From NCBI GenBank assembly GCA_016706595.1, contig JADJJH010000007.1, positions 310,001 through 374,000 of the forward strand: a DNA stretch of 64,000 nt, read 5' to 3'. Below the pieces are notes generated by a model. The model was not told the origin of the DNA and did not search any database. It saw only the letters and a program-made list of their open reading frames with translations. The stretch's first letter is position 1. Every line of letters starts with the position of its first letter. Below are positions 36,301 to 43,136 of this stretch, in pieces. The translations under genes and the position numbers were made by a program. This stretch comes from Bacteroidota bacterium (lineage in GTDB: Bacteria > Bacteroidota > Bacteroidia > Chitinophagales > Chitinophagaceae).

Positions 36301-36920
36301 ATACATTTGGAAGCGCTGGAACTTACACAGTTGTATTGTATACACTTAATCCAAGTACTTGCAATAAAATAGATTCGGTAAAGCAAACTATCGTCATATT
36401 TCCGGCACCGGTTGCCGATTTTAATTGGGCGCCAAATCCACCACAACCTAATGTACCTAATACCTTCACAAACTTATCTACAGGTGCAACTTCTTATCTC
36501 TGGAATTTTGGTGATGGCATAACCTCCACCAACAAAGACGAAATTCATATTTATCAGAAGGATGGGTTTTATGATGTGTGTTTAACTGCGATGAACGAGT
36601 ATGGATGTATAGATACCACTTGTAAAAGAGTAAGAGGCATGGTGGTTCCGTTAGTAGATGTGCCAAGTGGTTTTTCACCCAATGGCGATGGTAACAATGA
36701 TTTTGTATATGTAAAAGGATATGGTATCGAAACCATGACTTTTAGAATATTTAATCGTTGGGGTGAGAAAGTTTTTGAATCAACTCAACAAAGTGTAGGT
36801 TGGGATGGACGATACAAAGGAGAAATGCAAGAAATGGAAGTGTATGGTTATACCCTAAGCGTAGCTTTCTTTGATGGCACAACAGATTTTAAAAGTGGAA
36901 ATATCACCTTGCTCAAATAA
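33336..36920 (+). CDS. T9SS-secreted PKD-repeat protein with gliding-type C-terminal (CHU_C) domain
   Basis: The 1194-residue product starts with a signal peptide (LFLLMLSPVMVFC). The N-terminal region (EFIENQGQWDAPFKYKA) and a long stretch to about residue 760 resemble SBBP/beta-propeller proteins, with repeats such as ATYFGGTDNEQ, STYVGGSGEDG and STYLGGTANDA. Four PKD domains follow (about 770-1090), each with a WNFGDG or WDFGDG core. The last 90 residues (VPSGFSPNGDGNNDFVYVKG to FKSGNITLLK) are the CHU_C type B sorting domain used by the type IX secretion system. It is probably a cell-surface adhesin. The PorP/SprF gene follows, which fits known pairing of SprF-like proteins with type B cargo. 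Confidence 0.92.
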   Translation: MKFINTLFLLMLSPVMVFCQQSSSSSLEFIENQGQWDAPFKYKASSPQGNIFLKSNGLRISLSDASNIAYLHGVHHGQPPTEKLFKYHAFDILFQDCNEQVSMSNQKPQKRYYNYYYGSNPAKWKSGIHPALAVDYHNLYNGIDAHLYSENGNPKYEFYVAPNASTDQIKLKYDGVDKLSISNDSLIIQTSLGLLKEPVPYCYQYIDDKKVEVKCKYALDGNMVSFKFPKGYNKNYQLIIDPVIVFCSFTGSTADNWGFTATNDTTGEFYAGGIVVNDQPGLSTVLTGSYPVTVGAIQINYGGGNNPGVGTGIVPTDVSVSKFDATGATLLYATYFGGTDNEQPHSMIVDHAGNLIIAGRTFSPSPAPPLASFPLTAGCYDNSYNGAGDIFVAKFNSTGTVLLGSTYVGGSGEDGVNTHLSELLIGGLKHNYADDARSEVIVDLNNNVYVTASTKSTNFPTTLNAIQPALGGLQDAVVFELNPNLTNLLWSTYLGGTANDAGYVLAINKFNQNELFVAGGTESTGFPSTAGTLHSTYQGGTADGFLLKFNTVSKALMAGTFIGTNQYDQVFGVQTDDSNHVFIVGQTMGAYPVTPGVFSVPNSSQFITKLDVNLTSILVSTVFGTGTLATTDIAINAFLVDKCQNIYVSGWGGPIIGGNPGSTIGLPLMNPLQATTDGSDYYFIVLSKNMLSQVYGSFFGQNGGGGEHVDGGTSRFDEDGVIYQAICSACGGGTQNFPVTPGAYSTTKATTTNCNFGALKIAFDFQNPDADAIASGNTTGCAPFTVQFLNNSTSAVNYVWNFGDGSPPTSTINPSHTFVNAGVYVVTLYASNPNGCTFSIDSTTLIITVKDDSINANFNFVKVDSCGPYTANFVNLSTNTGSGATTNYVWDFGDGSSVHNGPNPPMHNYPAAATYTITLTMTDTNACNSPSVITKVIDFNTSIVIAAFDMPDSVCMPAVVNFIDQSTNVTTYNWDFGDGSSSASSNPTHTFGSAGTYTVVLYTLNPSTCNKIDSVKQTIVIFPAPVADFNWAPNPPQPNVPNTFTNLSTGATSYLWNFGDGITSTNKDEIHIYQKDGFYDVCLTAMNEYGCIDTTCKRVRGMVVPLVDVPSGFSPNGDGNNDFVYVKGYGIETMTFRIFNRWGEKVFESTQQSVGWDGRYKGEMQEMEVYGYTLSVAFFDGTTDFKSGNITLLK

Positions 36921-37023
36921 AATATCTTAAAGCATGAAATGAGGCATGAAAATTCCCGACACCAGAATGAGTTGATCGAATGCCGAATCCCATGTGACAA
37001 ATAATAAAAAATAATATAAACAC

Positions 37024-38037
37024 ATGAAAAAATTATTTTTACAGATAGTTCTCATATGCAGCGGCACCACTTTATTGGCGCAAGGGCTCCATTTTTCACA
37101 ATATTACAATTCTCCCATGTTGCTCAATCCTGCTAATACCGGGTTGTTGCAAGATAATGATTGGCGAGCCGGGATGAATTATCGTAACCAATGGGCAACA
37201 GTGCCTGTACCGTATAATACATTCGCCATTTTTGCCGATTGTGGCATTATGCGAAATACTTGGGAAACCAGTTGGTTAGGCACCGGTATTGCCGTGTATC
37301 GCGATGTAGCAGGAAATGGAAATTTAGCTTTAACTAAAGTGCAAGCAAATTTGGCTTATCATGTGTTGATGAGTGAAACGTCAAGTTTATCTGCCGGCTT
37401 AGGTGCTTCATACAATCAGCGCAGTGTAGATTTTAGCAAGCTCACCTATGATTCGCAATGGGATGAATTTTCGTTCAATACCAATATTCCAAACAATGAA
37501 ACCAATACCACCCAGAAAAGCAATTTTGCTGAATTGAGTGCGGGTATGAATTACTCGTATTATAACAATACCGATTTTTATATTAAGCTAAGTGTAGGTG
37601 CGCGAAATATTAATCAGCCCAATGAAACATTTTATGGGGCATCCAATAAATTAGGTTTACGACCTATTGCGAATTTAGATATTACCTATAAGGCGAGTGA
37701 TAATATCATGATTAATCCTTCCATTTATTATACGCGACAAAAACGAGCCAGCGAATTAGTGGGTGGGGCATTATTTAATTTTAATGTAGGTGAAAACCGG
37801 ATGGCAGGTAATAATGAATTTTTAATTGGTGCTTTTTATCGTAATCAAGACGCCGCCATTTTTGCAGCGGGTTATAAATTTCGTCAACATCGGTTTATGG
37901 TAAGTTACGATCATACAGTTTCCGATATGAGCCAAGGGAATAAAGGAATTGGTGCTTTTGAAGTTTCTATGGTTTTGCAAGGAAACTATAAACCCGGTAA
38001 CGAAATTACAAATACCTACGGCTGTCCAAGATTTTAG
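37024..38037 (+). CDS. PorP/SprF family T9SS outer-membrane protein
   Basis: The 337-residue product has a signal peptide (cleaved after LLAQ) and the family N-terminus GLHFSQYYNSPMLLNPANTG, then NYRNQW. The rest alternates polar and aromatic residues as in a beta-barrel. PorP/SprF proteins sit in the outer membrane and help secrete or anchor type B T9SS cargo such as the upstream 1194-residue protein; the 103-bp gap suggests co-transcription. The start ATG 37024 is the only one that gives a signal peptide. Confidence 0.92.
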   Translation: MKKLFLQIVLICSGTTLLAQGLHFSQYYNSPMLLNPANTGLLQDNDWRAGMNYRNQWATVPVPYNTFAIFADCGIMRNTWETSWLGTGIAVYRDVAGNGNLALTKVQANLAYHVLMSETSSLSAGLGASYNQRSVDFSKLTYDSQWDEFSFNTNIPNNETNTTQKSNFAELSAGMNYSYYNNTDFYIKLSVGARNINQPNETFYGASNKLGLRPIANLDITYKASDNIMINPSIYYTRQKRASELVGGALFNFNVGENRMAGNNEFLIGAFYRNQDAAIFAAGYKFRQHRFMVSYDHTVSDMSQGNKGIGAFEVSMVLQGNYKPGNEITNTYGCPRF

Positions 38038-38099
38038 AGATGTTTTATATGGTTTGAGTTGATTATGCATTTACTTTGCACACTCAAAATTGTAATTGA

Positions 38100-38447
38100 A
38101 TGAGCCAAACTTCTACCATACATCTTGATGTACAACTAGATGATCAAAAAGTTCCCGAAAAAATTTATTGGCAAGCTGCCGAAGGGGGGGTACATAAACC
38201 CACCGAAGCAAAAGCCTTTATGCTTAGCATTTGGGATGTAAATGAAAATGCCGCTTTGCGAATCGATTTATGGACAAAGAAGATGATGGTAGATGAAATG
38301 GATATATTCTTTTTTCAAACGATGATGACGATGGCAGATACTTACCAACGTGCTACCACTAACGACGATATCGCCAATGAAATGCGCGAGTTTGCCAAAG
38401 CCATGAAAACGAAAATGGATGAGGCCATGAAAAAAAATCAATTGTAA
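38100..38447 (+). CDS. gldC: Gliding motility protein GldC
   Basis: The 115-residue soluble protein matches GldC over its full length, including the start HLDVQLDDQKVPEKIYWQA and the Lys-rich end. GldC is needed for gliding in some Bacteroidota and is found also in non-gliding species; its molecular role is not settled. Upstream, TTTACTTTGC is close to a -7 box. yqeY follows after 19 bases and cvpA after that, so this is probably a three-gene unit. Confidence 0.92.
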   Translation: MSQTSTIHLDVQLDDQKVPEKIYWQAAEGGVHKPTEAKAFMLSIWDVNENAALRIDLWTKKMMVDEMDIFFFQTMMTMADTYQRATTNDDIANEMREFAKAMKTKMDEAMKKNQL

Positions 38448-38466
38448 AAATTTCAAATTATTATTT

Positions 38467-38919
38467 ATGTCATTAGAACTTACGATTAACGCCGATATTA
38501 AAACCGCGATGTTAGCCAAACAAGAAGCGGACTTACGTGCATTACGTGCAATTAAATCGGCCATATTATTAGCCAAAACCGCCGATGGGCAAATTGGTGA
38601 ACTTACTACCGATGATGAAGTGAAGATTTTACAAAAACTCGCAAAACAACGTAGAGATTCTATAGTGGTATTCCTTGCGTCAAATCGTGACGATCTTGCT
38701 CAAAAAGAGCGTGAAGAATTGGTAGTGATCGAAAAGTTTTTACCAAAGCAAATGGATGAAGCCGAATTGAAAACTGCACTACAAACTTTGATTACCGAAT
38801 TGGGTGCTAATGGTGCCGGGGATATGGGTAAAGTAATGGGTGCTGCTACCAAACAATTTGCAGGCAAGGCCGATGGAAAAATGATATCGGCTATGGTAAA
38901 GACATTACTTAGCTCGTAA
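38467..38919 (+). CDS. GatB/YqeY domain protein
   Basis: The 150-residue cytoplasmic protein has the YqeY fold pattern: SLELTINADIKTAMLAKQEADLRALR start, KILQKLAKQRRDSI in the middle, EKFLPKQMDEAEL and DMGKVMGAA near the end. YqeY-like proteins resemble the tail of GatB, part of the Gln-tRNA amidotransferase, and may bind tRNA; the role alone is not known. It lies between gldC and cvpA, 7 bases before the latter. Confidence 0.9.
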   Translation: MSLELTINADIKTAMLAKQEADLRALRAIKSAILLAKTADGQIGELTTDDEVKILQKLAKQRRDSIVVFLASNRDDLAQKEREELVVIEKFLPKQMDEAELKTALQTLITELGANGAGDMGKVMGAATKQFAGKADGKMISAMVKTLLSS

Positions 38920-38926
38920 AATACAG

Positions 38927-39454
38927 ATGATATTAGATAGCATACTTTTATTGCTTGCCATACTTGCCTTTATACGCGGATGGCAAAAAGGATTGCTATG
39001 GGCTATTTGTTCATTAATAGCTGTAGTGCTTGGAATTATTATTGCCATGAAATTATCGGGCGATTTATCGACATATTTATTTAACCAACAAATACTTACT
39101 GGTAAGTATACCATGCTAATTTGCTTTGCGATTTTGTTTTTTGGTACTTTGTTTTTATTTCGCATGGCAGTGAAATTGATAGAAAGCGTACTTGATAAAT
39201 TATTTTTAGGATGGATAAATAATCTATTAGGTGCAAGCTTATATACTTTTTTTGTAGTGTTTATTATTAGCACATTTTGTTGGTTGGCTGATCAAGTAAA
39301 TTTATTAAAACCAGATGTAAAACAGAGTTCAATGAGTTATCCTTACTTACAAAGTTTTGCACCCAAAACCATTGAAATGATTACTGCTTATTTGCCTTTC
39401 GGAAAAGATATGATTCAAAAGATTGGAGAACATTTGGCAGAGGTTTCGAAATAG
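38927..39454 (+). CDS. CvpA family inner-membrane protein
   Basis: The 175-residue product has four hydrophobic helices (about residues 3-20, 25-43, 60-82 and 98-120) and the CvpA motif FIRGWQKGLLWAICSL in the first loop. CvpA was named for colicin V production; its usual role relates to envelope stability. The last 50 residues are soluble (PYLQSFAPKTIEMITAYLP). It closes the gldC-yqeY-cvpA run. Confidence 0.85.
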   Translation: MILDSILLLLAILAFIRGWQKGLLWAICSLIAVVLGIIIAMKLSGDLSTYLFNQQILTGKYTMLICFAILFFGTLFLFRMAVKLIESVLDKLFLGWINNLLGASLYTFFVVFIISTFCWLADQVNLLKPDVKQSSMSYPYLQSFAPKTIEMITAYLPFGKDMIQKIGEHLAEVSK

Positions 39455-39793
39455 GGGTTTCACAGCGGAGATTTTTTTCACCGCGGAGAACGGGAGACAC
39501 AGAGGTTTGGAGTTAGAGAGAGACCGCCAAGAGATTCTTCTAAGTAGTTTAGTTGTTGTTGAAAGCGCTTTTGGCACTTTTATTTTGAAACGAATTTTGT
39601 ATTTACTGCCAACTGCTTACTTATTTTTTACCGCAGAGAAACAGAGAAGCAGAGGGGATGAATAGTAATTGTTTAATTTTATAAATAAACAATAATTCGA
39701 TATGAACGATTACCAAACGGATTCATATATTGATTTATAGCATTAATTGGCTTTGCAAATTATTCGTACTACATTAGAGTTAAAATAATTTTC
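39455..39793. repeat. Phrase-like spacer repeats (ccgcggagaacg...cagag family)
   Basis: Two blocks, about 39460-39540 and 39630-39662, repeat phrases such as caccgcggagaac, agacacagagg and ccgcagagaaacagag. The centre and the end are AT-rich with no gene. A short ORF through this spacer is not credible. Confidence 0.6.
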
Positions 39794-40510
39794 ATGTTGC
39801 AAGAATGGCAAACGGCTACAGTAATCAATATCATCGATGAGAATCCATCGACCAAGCGATATTTTTTAGCCGTGAATGGTATCAATCGATTTGATTTTAA
39901 ACCCGGTCAGTTTGTAACCCTCGATTTGCCTATACATGAAAAAAAGAATAAACGTTGGCGATCGTATTCAATTGCTTCGGCGCCCGATGGTACTAATGTA
40001 TTTGAGTTGGTAATTGTTTTGGTTGAAGACGGATTAGGCACACCCCATTTATTTAGTAATGTAAAAGTGGGCGACGAAGTAACCATGCGCGGTCCGGCAG
40101 GAATTTTTGTATTACACGACCCTATAGAACACGATTATTTTATGATTTGTACGGGTACCGGCATCGCACCATTCCGAAGTATGGCGCATCATATTTTCAA
40201 TCATCAAATCGCCACAAAAAATGTATACTTAATTTTTGGAACTCGCACCAAAGCCGATTTATTATATTATGATGAGCTTAGCGAATTACAGACTCGCATG
40301 CCCAAGTTCCATTATATACCAACTTTATCGCGCGAAGCATGGGATGGAAGAACAGGTTATGTGCACGACATTTATAAAGAGTTAGCAAAAGATAATCCGC
40401 AAGCCGATTTTTTATTATGTGGTTGGAAAAATATGATTGACGAAGCACGAAAAAATTTGGCAGATATGGGATTTGATAAAAAGCAAATTCATTTTGAATT
40501 GTATGGGTAA
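39794..40510 (+). CDS. Ferredoxin-NADP(H) reductase-type flavoprotein
   Basis: The 238-residue cytoplasmic enzyme has the FNR layout: FAD motif RSYSIAS (about 57-63), the phosphate-binding GPAGIFVL segment, the NAD(P) motif GTGIAPFRS (about 114-122), and the terminal CGWKNMI (about 213). It should shuttle electrons between NADPH and ferredoxin or flavodoxin. No ferredoxin domain is fused, which separates it from the CDP-6-deoxy-delta-3,4-glucoseen reductase type. The ATG at 39794 is the family N-terminus; no clear promoter is seen. Confidence 0.85.
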   Translation: MLQEWQTATVINIIDENPSTKRYFLAVNGINRFDFKPGQFVTLDLPIHEKKNKRWRSYSIASAPDGTNVFELVIVLVEDGLGTPHLFSNVKVGDEVTMRGPAGIFVLHDPIEHDYFMICTGTGIAPFRSMAHHIFNHQIATKNVYLIFGTRTKADLLYYDELSELQTRMPKFHYIPTLSREAWDGRTGYVHDIYKELAKDNPQADFLLCGWKNMIDEARKNLADMGFDKKQIHFELYG

Positions 40511-41313
40511 GAAATGATTTTCAATTTTTCTGGTGTTGTATTCTCATGAATGTGCTGAGCGTGAGGGATAGTATTCTAGGTTTATTAATTCTCCAAATTT
40601 CACTTTCTTTTTTCTAATTTTTTTCCTCTTCTTGTATTTTCAACAACCTCTTTTCACTCTGGATAGTTTACTTCTTATTTAAACAATACCACTTTCTCGT
40701 CCCTCACGCTTTGCGCTGTGGTTCCGTTTCTTCAGGCCCTTTCTTTGGGCGCTCGTAGCTCCCCTCCTCCTTTAGTTAGCCTTTTTAAAGGCGGTTTACG
40801 CGCATCTTTACCTTTTTAACAGCAGGCCGAAGAGCTCCGGTAACTCCACACTACAGACTTTCCGTAAAAAATGTCTTTGTTTTTCTAGGGCAACCTTAGT
40901 GCCATTTGTTTGATGTGGTTCAATTCGACAGGCCTATGTCATTTACCACTCCATCTTCTTTGCGTTAAACAGCCTTGTCTAAACCTTTTAGTGCAAGATA
41001 ATTCTAGTGGACCTAGAGCAAAAATAAGGGGGGAGCAGGGACTTATACTATCCTAGTTCTGGAAAACAGAGAAAGTCTTGCTCTTAAAATTATCAACAAA
41101 AATAAAATTTTGATTCCCCCCCCCCCCCTAGTAAAAAAATACTATATATTCAACCTCCAAAGGAAGCGAAAATCCTTTTGCTTGCTTCAAGCAAAAGATT
41201 GAAGTGAATAGCCCGGCCTGAGGCTTTGCGAGGGCACGCCCAAAACCAATTAATACACAAGAAGACATTAGTTGAAGCTTAGTTATTGTAACTTCACAAA
41301 ACAAAAATAGATT
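40511..41313. other. Repeat-rich 800-bp intergenic region with a 13-C tract
   Basis: No gene is supported on either strand. GCGTGAGGGA (40559-40568) is the inverted partner of TCCCTCACGC (40700-40709). A short hairpin GCCTTT/AAAGGC lies near 40785. A run of 13 Cs spans 41116-41128. Positions 41161-41245 hold a good copy of the interspersed palindromic family. The region carries no clear RNA-gene signature; I checked for tmRNA and RNase P motifs by eye and found none. Confidence 0.6.
41161..41245 (+). repeat. Interspersed palindromic repeat, copy E
   Basis: A perfect 10-bp hairpin CTTTTGCTTG (41175-41184) with CAAGCAAAAG (41188-41197) is followed by attgaagtgaatagcccggcc and a gcacgccc end. 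The copy at 53790-53920 has the same hairpin and order. Confidence 0.75.
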
Positions 41314-42726
41314 ATGAAGAGACTTGTTCTGTTATTGATATGTATACAACCAGTTTTTACACAGGCGCAAACCACGGTATTCAAAAAAATAGCACAACGA
41401 CACGATACGTATACCACCGGAGTATGGAATGGTGTAGATTCGTTTCGATGGGATTATAATGCACAAGCAGCCTTAACGCAATTACATGCATTAAAAGGAA
41501 ATACAACAGCAGGTTGGAATAATTTATATCGATATACCTACATTTTAAATGCAAATGATAAAATAAGTATGCAAGTGCGTGAAAATTATATAGGAAGTGC
41601 TTGGGTAAATAATAATCGCTATACCTATACTTATGATGCAAATGGAAATACTACCGAAGTATTATACGAAACTTGGAATGGTAGTGCATGGTCGCCGGTA
41701 GGTAAGATTGTTTACAGTGGTTATAATACGCAAAATAAATATTCATTAATGCTTACCTATACTTGGAATGGTAGTGCGTGGATGAATAGCACCAAAGATC
41801 AGTATCAGTATTACTCAAATGGGTATCATACGCAGTATATTGAAAAATATTCTTGGGATATTTCGAATGTTACATGGGATTCGATGGAACGATTTTATCT
41901 TACCTATAATATGGATTCGGTAAGTTCTTTAACACGGTCGGTACCAGGCTCAAGTGGATGGATCCTTGACAGTAGAAAAATGTATAACTATACTACGAGT
42001 CCGTTTTTACTTACCGAGTATAAAACTGAAATATGGGATACTACGCAATCACCTGCAGCTTGGAAAGGGAGTCAGCGCATAAATTATACCTATACAATTG
42101 CCGATAAACTTGAAAAAGCCACTACCGATTTTTTTATTGGTGGTGCTTGGGTGCCGGATTCGAGAAGTAATTACACTTATGATGTTTCGCAAAAGCTCAT
42201 TGAGTATTATGATGAAATATATAGCAGTGGGTGGCAAAATAATAGTTCTGAATTGTATACCTATACTGGAAGTAATAGAACGAAAGAAATGAAATATATA
42301 TGGAGTGGTGCATGGGTTCACAATCAAACTATTGATTATGATTTTGATGCAAACGACAATACTATCTACCGATTAATTTCGAGTATAAGCGGTGCAACTG
42401 CGACATCTGTAAACAGAGATTATTATTATTATCAATCGTTTACGGTAGGATTGAATGATGTGTTACACAATGAATCATCAATAAAATTATATCCTATTCC
42501 GGTAGCTAATCAATTACAAATGGATATAGAAAGTGAGTCTTCAACGATGATGGAAGCAAGTGTGCAAGACATGAATGGACATACCATTTTATATGTTACA
42601 CAAAGCTTAGCTATTGGTAAAAATCATCTTCAAATAGATGTCCAAGCACTTCCCAATGGAATATATTTTTTAGTATCAAAGCATAATGGCCAACAAGAAG
42701 TTGAAAAATTTCAAATCATAAAATAA
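41314..42726 (+). CDS. T9SS-secreted Tyr-rich repeat protein
   Basis: The 470-residue product has a signal peptide (LLICIQPVFTQAQ) and a central array of about 40-residue repeats with YTYTYDANGN, ETWNGSAW and YSNGYHTQYIEKYSW type sequence, reminiscent of RHS/YD-like or filament repeats but more degenerate. The last 75 residues (KLYPIPVANQLQMDIESES to EKFQIIK) are a type A T9SS sorting domain. It is likely exported to the surface. The next gene starts in the last base of its stop codon (TAATG). The 13-C tract lies 186 bases upstream of the ATG. Confidence 0.85.
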   Translation: MKRLVLLLICIQPVFTQAQTTVFKKIAQRHDTYTTGVWNGVDSFRWDYNAQAALTQLHALKGNTTAGWNNLYRYTYILNANDKISMQVRENYIGSAWVNNNRYTYTYDANGNTTEVLYETWNGSAWSPVGKIVYSGYNTQNKYSLMLTYTWNGSAWMNSTKDQYQYYSNGYHTQYIEKYSWDISNVTWDSMERFYLTYNMDSVSSLTRSVPGSSGWILDSRKMYNYTTSPFLLTEYKTEIWDTTQSPAAWKGSQRINYTYTIADKLEKATTDFFIGGAWVPDSRSNYTYDVSQKLIEYYDEIYSSGWQNNSSELYTYTGSNRTKEMKYIWSGAWVHNQTIDYDFDANDNTIYRLISSISGATATSVNRDYYYYQSFTVGLNDVLHNESSIKLYPIPVANQLQMDIESESSTMMEASVQDMNGHTILYVTQSLAIGKNHLQIDVQALPNGIYFLVSKHNGQQEVEKFQIIK

Positions 42727-43022
42727 TGCAAGGTCAAATACCATACTATGCTGTAATTTTTACATCGGTACGAACAGAAGGTGATAATGGGTATGCTGAA
42801 ATGGCTGAAAAGATGGAAGAATTAGCTAAAACGCAGGATGGCTTTTTGGGTATTGAAAGTGCGCGGAATGAGGTAGGTATAACAGTTTCGTATTGGACTA
42901 GTTTAGAAGCCATAAAAAATTGGAAAACCAATAGTGAGCATCTTCTTGCACAGCAATATGGGAAACAAAAATGGTATAGCTTTTATAAGGTAAGAATTTG
43001 TAAGGTGGAAAGGGAGTATTAA
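42726..43022 (+). CDS. Antibiotic biosynthesis monooxygenase (ABM) domain protein
   Basis: The 98-residue protein fits the ABM dimeric alpha/beta fold: FTSVRTEGDNGYAEMAEKM at the start, DGFLGIESARN and VSYWTSLEAIKNWK in the middle. Homologues include heme-degrading and quinol monooxygenases, but many are of unknown function. The start ATG overlaps the stop of the T9SS repeat protein by one base, so translation is likely coupled. It is cytoplasmic, unlike its partner. Confidence 0.85.
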   Translation: MQGQIPYYAVIFTSVRTEGDNGYAEMAEKMEELAKTQDGFLGIESARNEVGITVSYWTSLEAIKNWKTNSEHLLAQQYGKQKWYSFYKVRICKVEREY

Positions 43023-43085
43023 TCTTCAGTCTTCAATCTTCAGTTTTCAATCTTCAGTTTTCAATTTTTAGATAGGATTTTTCAG
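43021..43085. repeat. Phrase-like spacer repeats (tcttcaatcttcagttttc)
   Basis: A near twin of 6066-6125, here between convergent genes. No coding potential is seen. Confidence 0.6.
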
Positions 43086-43136
43086 GTACTTTAAAGCAAC
43101 CTTTATTATTACTCAATTGTAGATTGAAAAATTGAT

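Noticed and set aside
40511..41313. Hidden RNA gene such as tmRNA or RNase P RNA
   Set aside because: No tRNA-like ends, conserved P4 or tag sequence is visible; the region is built of repeats.
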